Assembly (NCBI GenBank): GCA_004764695.1
Contig: SMSO01000037.1
Span: 3,904,337-3,968,336 of the forward strand
Direction: 5' to 3'
From: Schizochytrium sp. TIO01
Taxonomy: Eukaryota; Sar; Bigyra; Thraustochytrida; Thraustochytriidae
DNA: 64,000 nucleotides
Position numbers and translations under genes: made by a program. Below are positions 1 to 11,785 of the stretch, piece by piece. The notes below the pieces were generated by a model, which was not told where the DNA came from, made no database searches, and saw only the letters and a program-made list of their open reading frames with translations. The number at the start of each line of letters is the position of its first letter. Position 1 is the first letter of the stretch.

Positions 1-1933
1 CTGAACCAGCAAGGTCCACGAGGTGCACATGGCTAGTCTTAGAGATTTCTCCAGAGTCTTTATCGATGTGGTCAATCATTAAGGTCAAGACAGTATGTGA
101 GCGGGATGAACGTTCGTTCGCACTTGTTCTTGCCACAGAACGGGACTTCTCTGCATGTGCAAGGAGCTCGTGAGCGTGTTTGATGTCCTCAATTGGAATC
201 TCCTGAAGCCCTTCAATCTGGGGAGTACCTCGACGTGGATCGATTCGTAGCCTTAGTTTGCCTCCTGGTGCTGATTTTGTGCCTGGGCCCTTGGACTCAC
301 TGTTAATCGCACGTTTCGAGCCCCGTGTTTGCTTTGCAGCCAAAAGATCCCGCAACTCCTCGTTATAGATTTCCAAAAGACTAAGTCTCATTTTATGCCG
401 CATTGTCTTGGAGAGTTGCTGTTTGCACTGCTCAGCGATGGTTTCAAGAGCACGAGGAATGATTCCATGATCGCCGCTACCAAGGTTACTCATGGTATGA
501 GTTTTCCCAGAACCAGTTTGGCCGTATGCAAAGATGCATACATTGAAGCCGTCGAGAGCACTTTGAATTAAGCCTTGAACCTCCGCAAAAACGTCCTCCT
601 GTGATGCCGACTCTGGAAAGACACAGTCAAAGTTGAAAGTGTTGAGTTTGCTAGCTTCAGAGCGGCCATCCACAGATTTTACTGGCGGGGCTCGGACACG
701 CAAATCTCCAATACTTCCACCTGATGTAGTGTCAAAAGCATCACTACCGGAGCCCGGACGAAGGCGGCAGAATACCCGCATGTTACCTCGCCGAGTCATG
801 TGATCCTCATGAAGTTGGCGACGAGTCGTTTCAGACTTTAGTAACGCAGTTTCAAGAGCAAAGCAGCGAGCCTCCAAAGCACTTTGGCGCAGCCTAGTAC
901 TTTGCATATCTTCCAATGCCATTAAGAATGCATTCTCCCACATGCTTGCCTTTTCAGCCTTCTTTGCATAGTCTTTGTTGCGCTTCTCAAGCCAATTTGT
1001 ATGCACTTGCAAAGCAGATCTTGCAGCTACTTGTGCTTGCACGCTTGCTTCTAGAGCATCGAGGTCTCTCCGTGGGCGTTTGCTAGATTGTTGTTGATCT
1101 CGCTGCGGTGGTGCTGGCAAAGACGAGATCGACTTATGGCTTTGCTCTACAGAATCATCCTCCAAATCTAACGAGTTCCGTTTCGCTGGGCGTTCTCGAA
1201 GCTTATTCAGGGAGTTTTGGGAAGAGGCTTGCTGCAACGTTTTGCTTTTTGCCTGCCTTTCCAGCTGCTTCTTAGCAACGTGAGCTTTACGCGCCCTTGA
1301 AATCTCCAGTATAGCCGCTTGTGGCTTTGTGGTTTCTTCATCCATTTCTGGTTGATCGTCAGTATAATTTTTGTTGCGGCCCTTCTTGTTGTCTCCAGTT
1401 CTAGTCTCAGGCACCAACATATATTCTTGAAGTAGCTCCTCATCCTGATCCTCCTCGTCGATGACTGCTTTCCTAGCTGGAGAGTCTGGCACAGCTTTTT
1501 CTGGTAGGGCATCTCTACGCTCTGGACTGTGCTGCTTCTTCCTGACTTTGCTTCGTGGCTCAGCTGGTTGATGTTTGCGAGGTTTTGTAGATTTATTCTT
1601 GCCTTGCTGAGTTCTGGTAGCAGAGACGCGCTGGTTGGCCTGTGCCGCTGCATTTTCTGCATTTTCCAACTGCTCTCCGTCGTGGTCTGGGTCCATTCTA
1701 GCTCTGAACTCTTGCATAGGATTCTGGCTTCTGTTTGTATCTTCGACCTCAATCTCATCTCCTTCAAGAGCGAGCGCACTCATAGCCTCTTCAGGCGCAG
1801 AGGGAGACTCCGATGTGGCATTAGCCTGGTTGGTCTTGCCACCTTCCCATAAGTTGTGCAACGTGCATCTCCGGCGAGGATTGCGACGCACAGTATCATC
1901 CTGAGACCCAGACTTCTTCGCATGACCGCCCAT
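1..1933 (-). CDS. Kinesin-14 family C-terminal motor protein, 5' portion (3' end beyond window)
   Basis: Minus-end-directed microtubule motor of the Ncd/KAR3/HSET type, inferred from domain order. The frame read from ATG at 1933 down to base 1 is open for 644 codons with no intron. Residues 1-290 are charged, low-complexity tail with basic clusters (for example KRPRR near 285-289), likely for microtubule or nuclear binding. About 290-380 is a short probable coiled coil. The neck/motor junction RRGNMRVFCRLRP (381-393) matches the kinesin-14 arrangement, with the motor following the coil. P-loop GQTGSGKT is at 471-478, LEIYNEELRDLL at 520-531, switch I NERSSRSH at 607-614 (within one residue), and switch II DLAGS at 640-644, where the window cuts. 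Roughly the last 130 motor residues are missing. A Gly/Lys/Ser-rich insertion (about 532-559) is longer than usual between LLEIYNEELRDLL and the next strand. The start lies in a strong Kozak context (caccATGG). A 190-codon same-strand frame over 1207-1779 is a shadow. Confidence 0.95.
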   Translation of the reverse strand, partial: MGGHAKKSGSQDDTVRRNPRRRCTLHNLWEGGKTNQANATSESPSAPEEAMSALALEGDEIEVEDTNRSQNPMQEFRARMDPDHDGEQLENAENAAAQANQRVSATRTQQGKNKSTKPRKHQPAEPRSKVRKKQHSPERRDALPEKAVPDSPARKAVIDEEDQDEELLQEYMLVPETRTGDNKKGRNKNYTDDQPEMDEETTKPQAAILEISRARKAHVAKKQLERQAKSKTLQQASSQNSLNKLRERPAKRNSLDLEDDSVEQSHKSISSLPAPPQRDQQQSSKRPRRDLDALEASVQAQVAARSALQVHTNWLEKRNKDYAKKAEKASMWENAFLMALEDMQSTRLRQSALEARCFALETALLKSETTRRQLHEDHMTRRGNMRVFCRLRPGSGSDAFDTTSGGSIGDLRVRAPPVKSVDGRSEASKLNTFNFDCVFPESASQEDVFAEVQGLIQSALDGFNVCIFAYGQTGSGKTHTMSNLGSGDHGIIPRALETIAEQCKQQLSKTMRHKMRLSLLEIYNEELRDLLAAKQTRGSKRAINSESKGPGTKSAPGGKLRLRIDPRRGTPQIEGLQEIPIEDIKHAHELLAHAEKSRSVARTSANERSSRSHTVLTLMIDHIDKDSGEISKTSHVHLVDLAGS

Positions 1934-2299
1934 GGTGATCGCTCCTGGCCCTCAGGTCGCAGTGGTTAGACGAAGTGAACTGCAATGATGAGAATCGATG
2001 CTATAAAAACTGGAATAGTTGATTCTGATCCCTCGACCGTTGCACAAGAGGGGTCCCCAAACTATAGAGCGTGTGTGCTAGCACGTGGGTGTGCACGGGG
2101 ACTACATGAGAGTGCAATTTTTGCGTGTAGTAGGTCCTAGCTGCCGGACTTTGATCTGGTACCTAAGTCATTCAAGCTGTAGTGCTAGGATACCGTTTGC
2201 TTGTGGCCGATATTTTGAATAAGATCAAGAGCGTTCTTGCTTTTCGCTTCGGCTTCGTGTTTGTTCAGGGTTTACTCATTTACTCACTCATTTACTCAC

Positions 2300-2360
2300 C
2301 TTTTATTTTATTTATGTTTTAATTTAAAAAAAGAAGAGAGAGCAATACAAATAAAATTAG
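2300..2360. other. AT-rich island with T-rich to A-rich polarity
   Basis: T-rich sequence turns into an A-rich, then purine-rich stretch. The 18-mer TTTTAATTTAAAAAAAGA at 2317-2334 recurs exactly near 57190-57207 in another island. This is the first clear member of a dispersed class. Confidence 0.6.
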
Positions 2361-5300
2361 ACAGCACTAAAGATATCGGGCTGACTCGACATGAACTTCC
2401 ATGAATAAGCATGCTCGAAGCGAACATACACGTGGCGCTTGGTTGGTATGATAACGTGTTGCATCTAGTCCTTGAGTAGTCACTACTCAGTTCAAGAGAC
2501 AGGCAATGTCGCTTTCCCCCCTCGGGTAATGAAGTACACAATTATACACAAAGCAGGTACCTTTCTCCGTCCCCAGATCGAAATTTTAGGTAATTCTATG
2601 AATTTCAAAATAAACAAAAAGAGCCTAATAGCGAAACCTAAATTTTCATTTCGCAGTCTTGGGCCGACAAAAGCTCTACTTAAAGAGTATTTTGGCAGTT
2701 CTTTATTCATAAAACCACTCGACCATGCTTGTTTCAGACAGAGCATTGGGGGCAAGACGCGTTTATGACCATGAGAGAAGTTCCTGGAGGTTGATCAGAG
2801 CACACTTGAAGCAGACGTTGGCCTGAACAGCTCAAAAGTCTCTTGCGACAACAAATGTTGTAAGAGTTCTTGCAAGCTAAGACGATAATGAAGTGCATCA
2901 TGTCGAGTCGCTTTCTTATCTGCTCTTGTCTCAAAGACTGTTTTCGATTAATTCTGTACAGCATCTTAGAGTTAACGACATGCTGCATAATTTCGCTGGC
3001 CCAAAGTCCATAAAAATTCGATTAGTAGAGAGACACGCAGCTTGCTCGATATGCCTATACTCACGTGAGCGATTTATTGAAAAGGCAATGACGGAGCTGG
3101 GGGCGAATTGAAAGAAACTCAACTCAATTTGGCCCTTAAGCTCAAGGGCATATTGATGCAGGTACGCCTGATGAGACACTCGAATGCTCATCACGTGTGT
3201 CGGCTTTGACACACCAACATGCGCTTAAGTGAAGAGAATCTGAAATTAGATTGAGAAGGAAGCACAAGCAACGTGTAATGCGTAGTCTGAAGAATGTCCG
3301 AAGGCAACATGTAAGGGTGGATTTGGCAATGCAACCTTTGATTCGCCGTTTTGGCAAACACTCGTTATGCTTATTTGCTTAATATAGAAAATAGCTTAAG
3401 TATATCGAATAGATATGGATAGAACTCTGAGAGTCAGAGTCAATGCTCTCTGGATATAATGTAACCTTTGATGCATTGAGAAGCTCTTTCCAAAAATAGA
3501 ACTAATGAATAAGTCAAGAAAAATAAAGGTAACAGAGCTCAACACTTCTCCCCAGTTACCTTTCCAAATCCTTTCCAAACTTGAAAGCAAAGATAACATA
3601 TCTCACTTATGTAGAAGGACATGGCATTTTATCACATTTTGTGCCGGGAGGAGTCAAGGAAGCAGGTCTTCGATTTTTTTTGGGGGGGAAAGGCGACGTT
3701 TGTCGTTTCAAATCTTGCCATGGTCTTTTTCGTCACAGCTAGAAGCGTTTGCAATAGCACTCGTTCCTTTCCTCACCAGAGGGGCGGCTTTCCAGTTCCT
3801 TGGACGGCTCTTTTGCCTTTCCTGTGAGAACGAACGGGCTCTAAATTTCAATCCCTCACGACAGAGCACTTCTTTGGAGACCCTAAATGTCGGAGCAAGT
3901 AACGAAATTCTCCGCTGCCAGTAATGGTCGAGGAGATCAGACGCTGCGCGGGTCATGAGATCACGTCTCTACTTCGATGCGACATCGTTTGTCATTTCAG
4001 CAAGATGGGTTGTAGCCTTAATACGCAATCTACGCAGCTTCGTAATTAAGGAAGCCTCTTTACTTCTTACACAGTGGCACGGTAATACCTGTCTGTTACA
4101 AAAGGCACGAATTAAAAACTTCAGGCTCATGGTAGAAACACCAGAAAACAGAAATTTTGCGTCCCCTAGAGAAAGAAGCTGGTGCAATACTACACAGCTG
4201 GGTTGACTATATAAAATTCAGCAGAGCGTCATGCTTCTAAGGGTGCGTAATACCACAAAAGAGGGGGTGTGAGTTCCATCTGTTCTAAAAAGCAGTGAAT
4301 CTCATCACTTGCGTAGAGCCAAACTTTGTTCTCTATTGCAAGTCAAGATCGAGGTTCGCGATGTCGCCCAAGCGCGTACGAGCTACTCCGCTCGCTCCCT
4401 CGCCGGTTTTCCGACCCGGATAAACTTGCATGAAGCTGCAGTCCCACTCTTGCTCGCTATTCCAGCTCAATGATCCGGCTATGCCTACTGGTTTGTTTGT
4501 CCTGTCCTACGGTCCAGCCCGGCAGTGCGAGCTTGAGAAGGCGCGGAGGCTTTCCTTACAGCCCAAGCTTATAGTGCGCTCGAGCAGCGTGAAAGGCCAA
4601 GCAGATGGAGATAGGCCCGCTCACAGGGACTATCGATCGGGCCTGTCAACGCAACCAAACAGCCGCTCCGCCAGCCTACAGCTCCCTGCGCAGACCGCTT
4701 AGTAGAGGTCAAGTCAAGGCTTATTCAGCTTGCGCTCCATCTTCGAATATTTCCTTCGAAAGTCACCCGATTTGAGAGCCGTGTAGTAGGTGGTAGGCAT
4801 TTGTTCTAAAGACCAAGATTCTAGAAACCTCAGCAAGGCATCACGCGGCAGTCGAGCTTCATCTGCGTATAATTACAATTCATGCAAAGAGGCGGGATAG
4901 CGCATGTTCGTCTCAACTCGTTCCAACCCGTGCAGGTTGGTATCTACTACCTCCCTCCCTAGCAGTGAAGATATTACTTTCATTATAACTATGACTTGAA
5001 AAGGTTCTGCTCTTTCGACGATGTCTGCGCACGCCTGGGGGCTGCTGCTTTAGAACACATGACGCTTCAAACAGAACTAGCTTTTGCGTTTCTTTGATTC
5101 TTGAGCTATTGGTGCAAAACGGCGCATTCGAGACTGGGACACACACAGTGGAGAACACAGCCGCAGCACAAAGGCAAGAAAAGTCAACTTGAGACACACC
5201 ATTCTCATCAAAACTCTGGTACCAATCAGGTATGTAGGTACCCAGAAGCGACAACAACATCATCAAACTCATCGACTACTACCGTGCCAAGTACTGGGTA

Positions 5301-5603
5301 GAGTAGGCGGAGTGAGCCAAGAGAGGAAAGCAGCCAGGAAACCCACCCTCAGAGAAATAAATACCTGGATCCCAAAGCTTTTATGAAGAACTCGACTCAG
5401 TTGCACAAAAACTGAACTTGGGATTCGTACGTAAAGACATGATGAGGAATCTCCGTCCTCCGTACTGGGCTTCATTCGTTTAAAGCTGTGCGTTGTTTGC
5501 AAAGTGACCATTGCCCAACAGACACGCAATGATGTTTTTGACGTTGTCCTGGCATGGCAAAGAGTCTAAGATCTTTTCGTATGTTTAACTTATTGTTATT
5601 ACT

Positions 5604-5706
5604 ATGAGTATTCTTATTAGTGATAGTGATATTAAAATTACTATCATTACTATTAATAGTAGTCTGAGCATTCTTATTAGTGGCATTAAAATTACTATAA
5701 TTACTA
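5604..5706. repeat. Diverged local duplication, AT-rich
   Basis: Two adjacent segments (about 5606-5652 and 5664-5706) share GAG-ATTCTTATTAGTG followed by ATTAAAATTACTAT and ATTACTA-type endings, with substitutions and a small length difference. No coding potential is seen. Confidence 0.55.
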
Positions 5707-6054
5707 CAATTACTTAGTAGGATCAATATTTAACTGAATGTTATGGTATTTGACGCAATTGTTAATTATTTTTAAAACCAACATTTAAAAAAGAAGGAAA
5801 AAAAGAGAGGAAGGTCAGGAACAGTACTGTATTATAGACTGTTAGAGGTGCAACCATTATCCCCTCGGCTGCCTGAAAGAATCCTTCTTCGATTTCGCAT
5901 ATGCGTCAGACAGGTCTGCGCCCTTTTCCATCATATGGTGGTTTTCTTTTTACAAGGCGGAAGTTGGAAAAAGCAAGGAAAAGACTGCGTCTTATTCTAA
6001 ACTTTTTAGGTACTGCAGGTACTATCCTAGTAGTACGAAAAGTTAACACTTTCC

Positions 6055-6701
6055 TAAGAAGAAAAGGTGAGAAATAGTTACAGTAAAAGAAAAAAAGAGA
6101 AACAAAAATGTAAAGAATGTTTTATTATTTAATTAAAATATTAGATACAATAAATATAAATGTAGAGACTCATGTAAAATATGCGGTGCGTAAAGTAGTG
6201 AGCTCCTTTTACAGTTCTATCTGTCAGTAAACCCCCGCCTTCTTTGAACAGGCGGATATAGATCTCAAAGTATTTCCGAAAAAAGAGAAGAGCCCCACAA
6301 TAAAAAAACATCGATTAACAGATATTAGTTCATTCTTTCAGTTTAAAAAAACATTAAAAAAAAAAAAAAAACAATAAAAAAGCTTCTCTTTCACATCTCA
6401 CAAGCTTACTAGGCCCCTCCCTACCCAGCTGGCCCTTGGAGACCCAGAGCATCAAATCTCTCTCCGCAACTTTGCCTTCAATAACTTCGTTTCTAAGCTT
6501 TACTCGCTTATCATTTGACGTCAACGCTCACGCAAAGGAAGCTCGCAGCCAGCAAGCACAACCAGCGCGCTTACTACCTTCGGTAGTGTCCTTTAAGTAA
6601 AAATATTTCCTAAGGAAAACCTTGGCCTCGACTACACCCGCCGCGCGACCGATCGGCGTCTCAAATGTGGGCTGCAATGCTTCTCCCAGGACGCCAAAAT
6701 A
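6055..6701. repeat. ~647-bp tandem duplication, copy 1
   Basis: Starts at taagaagaaaagg and ends at gacgccaaaata, immediately followed by copy 2. The copies agree almost throughout; differences are a handful of substitutions plus length changes in A-runs. The unit contains a hairpin CCGCCT-loop-AGGCGG (about 6236-6256), the palindrome TTGACGTCAA (6515-6524), a 6-bp-stem hairpin ACTACC-TTC-GGTAGT (6573-6587), and an A-rich island near 6340-6380. A minus-strand frame near the right end is open in both copies, but most differences within it change the amino acid and copy 1 has no ATG, so I do not call a gene. Confidence 0.93.
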
Positions 6702-7348
6702 TAAGAAGAAAAGGTGAGAAATAGTTACAGTAAAAGAAAAAGAGAAACAAAAATGTAAAGAATGTTTTATTATTTAATTAAAATATTAGATACAATAAAT
6801 ATAAATGTAGAGACTCATGTAAAATATGCGGTGCGTAAAGTAGTGAGCTCCTTTTACAGTTCTATCTGTCAGTAAACCCCCGCCTTCTTTGAACAGGCGG
6901 ATATAGATCTCAAAGTATTTCCGAAAAAAGAGAAGAGCCCCACAATAAAAAAACATCGATTAACAGATATTAGTTCATTCTTTCAATTATAAAAACATTA
7001 AAAAAAACAATTAAAAACAATAAAAAAGCTTCTCTTTCACATCTCACAAGCTTACTAGGCCCCTCCCTACCCAGCTGGCCCTTGGAGACCCAGAGCATCA
7101 AATCTCTCTCCGCAACTTTGCCTTCAATGACTTCGTTTCTAAGGTTTACTCGCTTATCATTTGACGTCAACGCTCACGCAAAGGAAGCTCGCAGCCAGCA
7201 AGCACAGCCAGCGCGCTTACTACCTTCGGTAGTGTCCTTTAAGTAAAAATATTTCCTAAGGAAAGCCTTGGCCTCGACTACACCCGTCACGCGACCGATC
7301 GGCGTCTCAAATGTGGGCTGCAATGCTTCTCCCAGGACGCCAAAATAT
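6702..7348. repeat. ~647-bp tandem duplication, copy 2
   Basis: Head-to-tail with copy 1 and roughly 97-98% identical by eye. It keeps the CCGCCT/AGGCGG hairpin, TTGACGTCAA (7161-7170) and the ACTACC-TTC-GGTAGT hairpin (about 7219-7233). The main changes are shorter A-runs near 6735 and a rearranged A-rich stretch near 6985-7025. The right boundary is abrupt: after gacgccaaaatat the sequence becomes unrelated. Confidence 0.93.
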
Positions 7349-7380
7349 GATTGATTACCTCGTGCTCGCTCCGGCAACTA

Positions 7381-7400
7381 ACTGACTGACTGACTGACTG
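7381..7400. repeat. Microsatellite (ACTG)5
   Basis: Five perfect copies just downstream of the tandem duplication, followed by a degenerate unit. Confidence 0.9.
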
Positions 7401-7627
7401 CCTGACTCTGCGTCGTAAGAGCGCATATTCACGCAGAGAGATAAGATTTTCTAGCATGCTCAATATGCAAACTGCTATGCAAAATTGAGCTGTCGCCGTG
7501 CCTGTTTAGGCGATTTAGATGACCCCAACATATTTCCTTTTCTGTGAGGGGGTAAAAACTCTCAAGTCAGAGCAACCCTGCTACAAGTTAATTATTAAAA
7601 AAGAAAAGAAAACCATACAAAACAGGA

Positions 7628-7664
7628 ATAGCTAGCTATGCAGCTATGCAGCTAACTAGCTAGC
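7628..7664. repeat. AGCT/CTAG-rich self-complementary repeat
   Basis: Imperfect TAGCTAGCTATGCAGCTATG-type repeat that can pair with itself. Confidence 0.7.
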
Positions 7665-7770
7665 CGCTGTGCTTACTTAAAAAAAAACGACAAAGGGAAA
7701 GAGCTCGAGGTCAACTAAACTTCACTCTCAGTAGTCAGAGATGATCAGTTGATTATTTTAGTTTAAAAAA

Positions 7771-7790
7771 GAAAAGAAAAGAAAAGAAAA
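7771..7790. repeat. Microsatellite (GAAAA)4
   Basis: Four perfect copies directly after TTTAAAAAA, so it forms the purine half of an AT island. Confidence 0.9.
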
Positions 7791-9966
7791 AGCAAGTTGG
7801 GTACCCAAAAAAACTCAAGACAAAACGATTATTTATCGAGTTGAGCTTTGAGTTGTTGGAGTATGTACTCGAAGTTGCTTGCCTTCCTGCAGTGAGTGCA
7901 ACTGACTTAGTTCTCCCTTGCTCGACCTGGCTAGGTCTCCAACTAATCTTTTGCGTTAGGGGCCTGCAGGCTGCTTGCTTGCAGAGGGTTTTCGTCGCGA
8001 ATGCAACAGGTATCTGCTGCAGAAGGGTATTGGGAACGCTGTGGTATGGTCTTCATGGCAGGAACGGATATCACTTGTGGGCAGAGGGTCTTCTCTGGAG
8101 GCAATCGGTGTGGTGGTAGAAACCGCCTGTTGTCGAAGCCACTATCGAAACGCTCAAGCACGGCTACAACAGAGCTGTGGAGTATCCTGCATAAGTTCGC
8201 GATGTGTATTGAATGAAGAATGAATGCGAAGCGGGGACCGACGTAGAGCAACTGACTTTACGGAGAAGAGTCCGCCCGTTCTCTGAGTAATCTTCACAAT
8301 ATGCGGATTTTCTCTCTCTTCCTAAAAATATTTATCATGTTTTTTTCTTTCTGATGAAAAACTCTTGAATGAAAGAAGAATAAAAATGATTTAGACATGC
8401 AACGGGGCAAAGCGTTCAAAGTGTAGCGTAATATTGTTAGTTAATGTACAGACCAGACGACTGGCCAACAAACGTTTGCAAAGTGGCACGCGCGGCTCTT
8501 AAGATTTGCAGCTGTGGCTGCTAGTCCTGATTTCTCGACCGGCAAGATAAAATGCTTTTTTGAAAAAATGTCTTTTGAAACTAAATAACTTGCAAACTTC
8601 CAGTCTTAAAAGTGAGCAGACTAATAACTTGCTTTTCATATGGCTAAACATGGCGCTATGGCAAGCGAGATGAATTAACTTTTTGTTTTTACATAGATCT
8701 TTCTTCAAGAAAGTTCAAGATAGTGTTGTCTCCACTAGTTGAACGACTCAGAGGAAGATGGTTTCCTAATGCTATTAGTACGGAGACGATAGTTTATCAT
8801 TGTATCGCCTTTCAAAATCATTTGTGGGTCTATAATATTCTTATTAAAAATACAGTTGGCTATTTCTATTTGACAGTCCAAGCGGAAGTCGATTTTGTTG
8901 TTGCAACGCTATCCAATGAAATTCCTTCCAAAACAAAGCAAAAATTACGAGGGTGTATTTACAGATTAAGCATTTGCCTTGAGTACAATTTATTTAATCA
9001 AGGCGCTGCTGCACCTCTCATCAGTTTGGCCGAAGTATGTCAATAACTTGTTTACTCTATGGAGAGAGTATGGAATGTTGAGCACATATAACAATACCGT
9101 AAAACCGTTGAATCTTGCAGTCATAGCTTCCTCGGTTTGACCAGTGATAGTATTTCAATCATATTAATTTACTTTGAGTAGATCTGCGGTTGGGATAATG
9201 CAGCGGCTTAAGAAACAACGGAAGATTGGTGGATTATAGACGTAGGCAAAATCCGCACTTTCTTTTTTTTCATTTCAAAATTGTGTTGGTCATTCATATT
9301 TTGCTCGCACTTGAATGAATCTATATATTGTGGTGACTTTGAGATGTTTGTCCCTCAGTAAAGCACTGACCTTAATGTTGATGCCGGAGTGTTCTGGACA
9401 ATAGTAGGGTGACATTCTCAACGCTACATTACGTTTAATTAAAATACAAAAGTAAAAAGTTACATATGTAAGAAAAAAGACGTCATATATATTAAGATTA
9501 TATATTATTAACAAAAAAAGGAGACAAATTTATTCTACAAGAACAAGAACAAGAACTAAACTAACAAAAACAAATCGCTTCTAGTAGAACATAGACTCTT
9601 ATACTAGGCTTTACAAGAGTGGGCGCTCCCCAATTTTTACCGCCAGTGGGATTTCTCTGCGTGCGTCTATTTTAATTTTTAAACTATAGGAACATACCTC
9701 TAGCTAGGTACTCCCAGTGCTAATGAAAAAGTTGGAACCGACCTCGTCGAAAACCTTGCCTCGGATCTCTTCTACTACTACCTACCTTCAAGCTTAGTAG
9801 CTAGCTCGGAGCTTGAGCTTGAGCTGGAGGTGGAGAGAGAGATACGTACGCCAAGAAGTATGATGGCAAGCCCAATTCCAATTTCAGTGTTATGCAAAAT
9901 AATAGGAGGACCTCTTAATGCCCCTCGAAGGTTTCAACTCTCTCTAAATTAAGGGAAACGCGGCTC

Positions 9967-9996
9967 ATTGATTGATTGATTGATTGATTGATTGAT
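9967..9996. repeat. Microsatellite (ATTG)7.5
   Basis: 30 bp perfect, followed by degenerate TGATTGACTGATTTATT copies to about 10045. Confidence 0.92.
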
Positions 9997-10400
9997 ATAC
10001 TGATTGACTGATTTATTTGTTTATTCATTTTTTGATTGATTCGGAAATCAATGAATTTTGTTAGATCTAGCAATAATTAGGGTTCGCTAGGACCAAAAAG
10101 TGAGCTCGGGACGCTCCAGCTAAGCGGATAAGTCTTCGCGATGGCGTTCCGATGTCTTGTGAGGCAAGTTCGCTCAGCAAGCCAGCCAGCCGGCAAGCCG
10201 TGCTGCATACTGTTTGTAGGCACGCAGGAGATCTCTGACTGAGCCTGCGCCATTCAGGACGATCTCTGACTTCCAGACGAGTTCCTTGGAAAGCCTTCTG
10301 GCAATGCAAATTGGTACCTGCTTAAGTAGCGCCTATAGACACTACGATGGCTAAGTCAGTTCCTTCAATTCAGAGCGATGCTTTAACCTTCTGAGGAAGA

Positions 10401-10419
10401 CTAAACTAAACTAAACTAA
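10401..10419. repeat. Microsatellite (CTAAA)4
   Basis: Almost four perfect pentanucleotide copies. Confidence 0.85.
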
Positions 10420-11729
10420 TGCATTGCTCAGCTCAGAGTGAGAGGAAATTCTCCAAGTGTACTGTTAGTGTGAAAACTGGCGCTGCTACGGCATCCTTAG
10501 GCTTGCGCATTCTGTAATTGCTAGAAGGTAGACACCTCGTCCGATCTTCCGAGAAGCAGCCTGCTGCTATTGGGCCCTTAAATTTGGTTTTGGGGGCTCT
10601 GCTTTTCGTTTCCAATAGTTTACTCTTGATTTAAGAAAATTTGAATGACATGAAATTGCCTTAGACATGTGCAGACATTCTGCTTTTTTGACCCTAATTC
10701 TACAGACCTGGCTTGTGCTTTCTGAGGCGAAGTTATTATTTTGGACAACAATTCAAGTCTTTGGTAGATCGAGAACGGTCAGCCTGGCGAGTTTTCCTCT
10801 CATTTTCGGCTCAGAATTAGTACAGGAGTTGCGATGTATGTGTCCGCAAGGGTAGCATTTCAATGAATTTAGCAGCAAAATAAATTTAGCCATTTATTGT
10901 TTACATATAGTTGTTACCATAAGGCGATATATGCGTTCGGATTGATCGTTTCTACACATGGCTATCTGCAACAACTGCTAGGAACGATTTCCCCACATGA
11001 GTAATTCGACAGGTCGGCTGTCATTCAGGTTCCTGATGTCATCATAGAGTGGTGGCGATGAGACTCCGAGAGGAACAATCTCCACGACGTATAACCAATG
11101 GCTTGCCAACGGAAGAAATATCGAGTGGGGGCGAATCTTAAATTTGCACTTTTATTAAGACTTTGTATGGCAGGAAAAGAAACGAATGTCTCACACGCAA
11201 AGTTGAATTGTGAAATTAAACAAATCCACAAGCTACGTTGCAGTGAGAGTTCGCTCTTTACCGATTTCAGAAATTAAATTAGTTGTTATTGGCTCTTCAG
11301 ACTCTTTTCTATAGCTAGCTGTTACAGATAACACCAGCAGATATTCTTAAGGGGTCTTGAACCAATCATCTGTAAAACAAGCAAACAAACAAAATACTAA
11401 AAAAGGAAAGCTAACATAAAAAACTAATCGAGTTCTTGCTTACAAAGAAATAAAAGCCAAACGACCTTAGTTAAGGTTGCCCATGGCTAGTCGATCGAGC
11501 CTATCAGTCTAGAGCGTAGAGCAAACGTCCCACTCTTCCACTGTAACTTCCACTGGATCTTAGCTCGCGACGCATCGCAGCGGAGCTGTGTTACACCCTT
11601 TCTCCCCCTTCCAACTCATCCATCCACATATATAATCGTTCACTATGGAAGAGTGAGTGCAACTACATTTTCGGGGCAGAACTTGGCTTGCGGGTGATCA
11701 GTGCTTCCTCGGCCGCTCGGTCCATATGG

Positions 11730-11785
11730 CAATCAATCAATCAATCTATTGACCAATCAACCAACCAACCAATCAATCAATCAGC
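11730..11785. repeat. Imperfect AATC/AACC tetranucleotide repeat
   Basis: CAATCAATC units switch to CAACCAACC and back. The long open frames across it (138 and 152 codons in two frames) are produced by the stop-poor repeat. Confidence 0.85.

Larger units (their letters stand above)
1934..6054. other. Gene-free region upstream of the kinesin gene
   Basis: No supported gene. The first ~100 bases must hold the kinesin leader and probably its promoter. A TATA-like TATAAAAA near 2001-2008 reads on the plus strand, so I do not assign it as the kinesin promoter. An AT island with T-to-A polarity lies at about 2300-2360. From about 2400 to 5500 the sequence is unique-looking, with scattered open frames under 140 codons on both strands, most lacking an ATG and none recognisable. 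An AT-rich diverged duplication sits at about 5604-5706. Confidence 0.6.
7349..9966. other. Gene-free region
   Basis: Holds short ACTG, AGCT-type and GAAAA repeats (7381-7790), then unique-looking sequence to about 9240, then an AT-rich stretch (9430-9580). A 107-codon plus-strand open frame at 8723-9046 begins with GTG and has no internal ATG, so it is not called. I see no gene. Confidence 0.55.

Noticed and set aside
1207-1779. 190-codon minus-strand open frame
   Set aside because: It lies in a shifted frame inside the kinesin coding sequence, whose own frame continues into conserved motor motifs.
7174-7377. 67-codon minus-strand frame in duplication copy 2
   Set aside because: Its ATG lies outside the repeat, copy 1 has no equivalent start, and differences between copies mostly change amino acids.
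8723-9046. 107-codon plus-strand frame
   Set aside because: Begins with GTG and contains no ATG at all.
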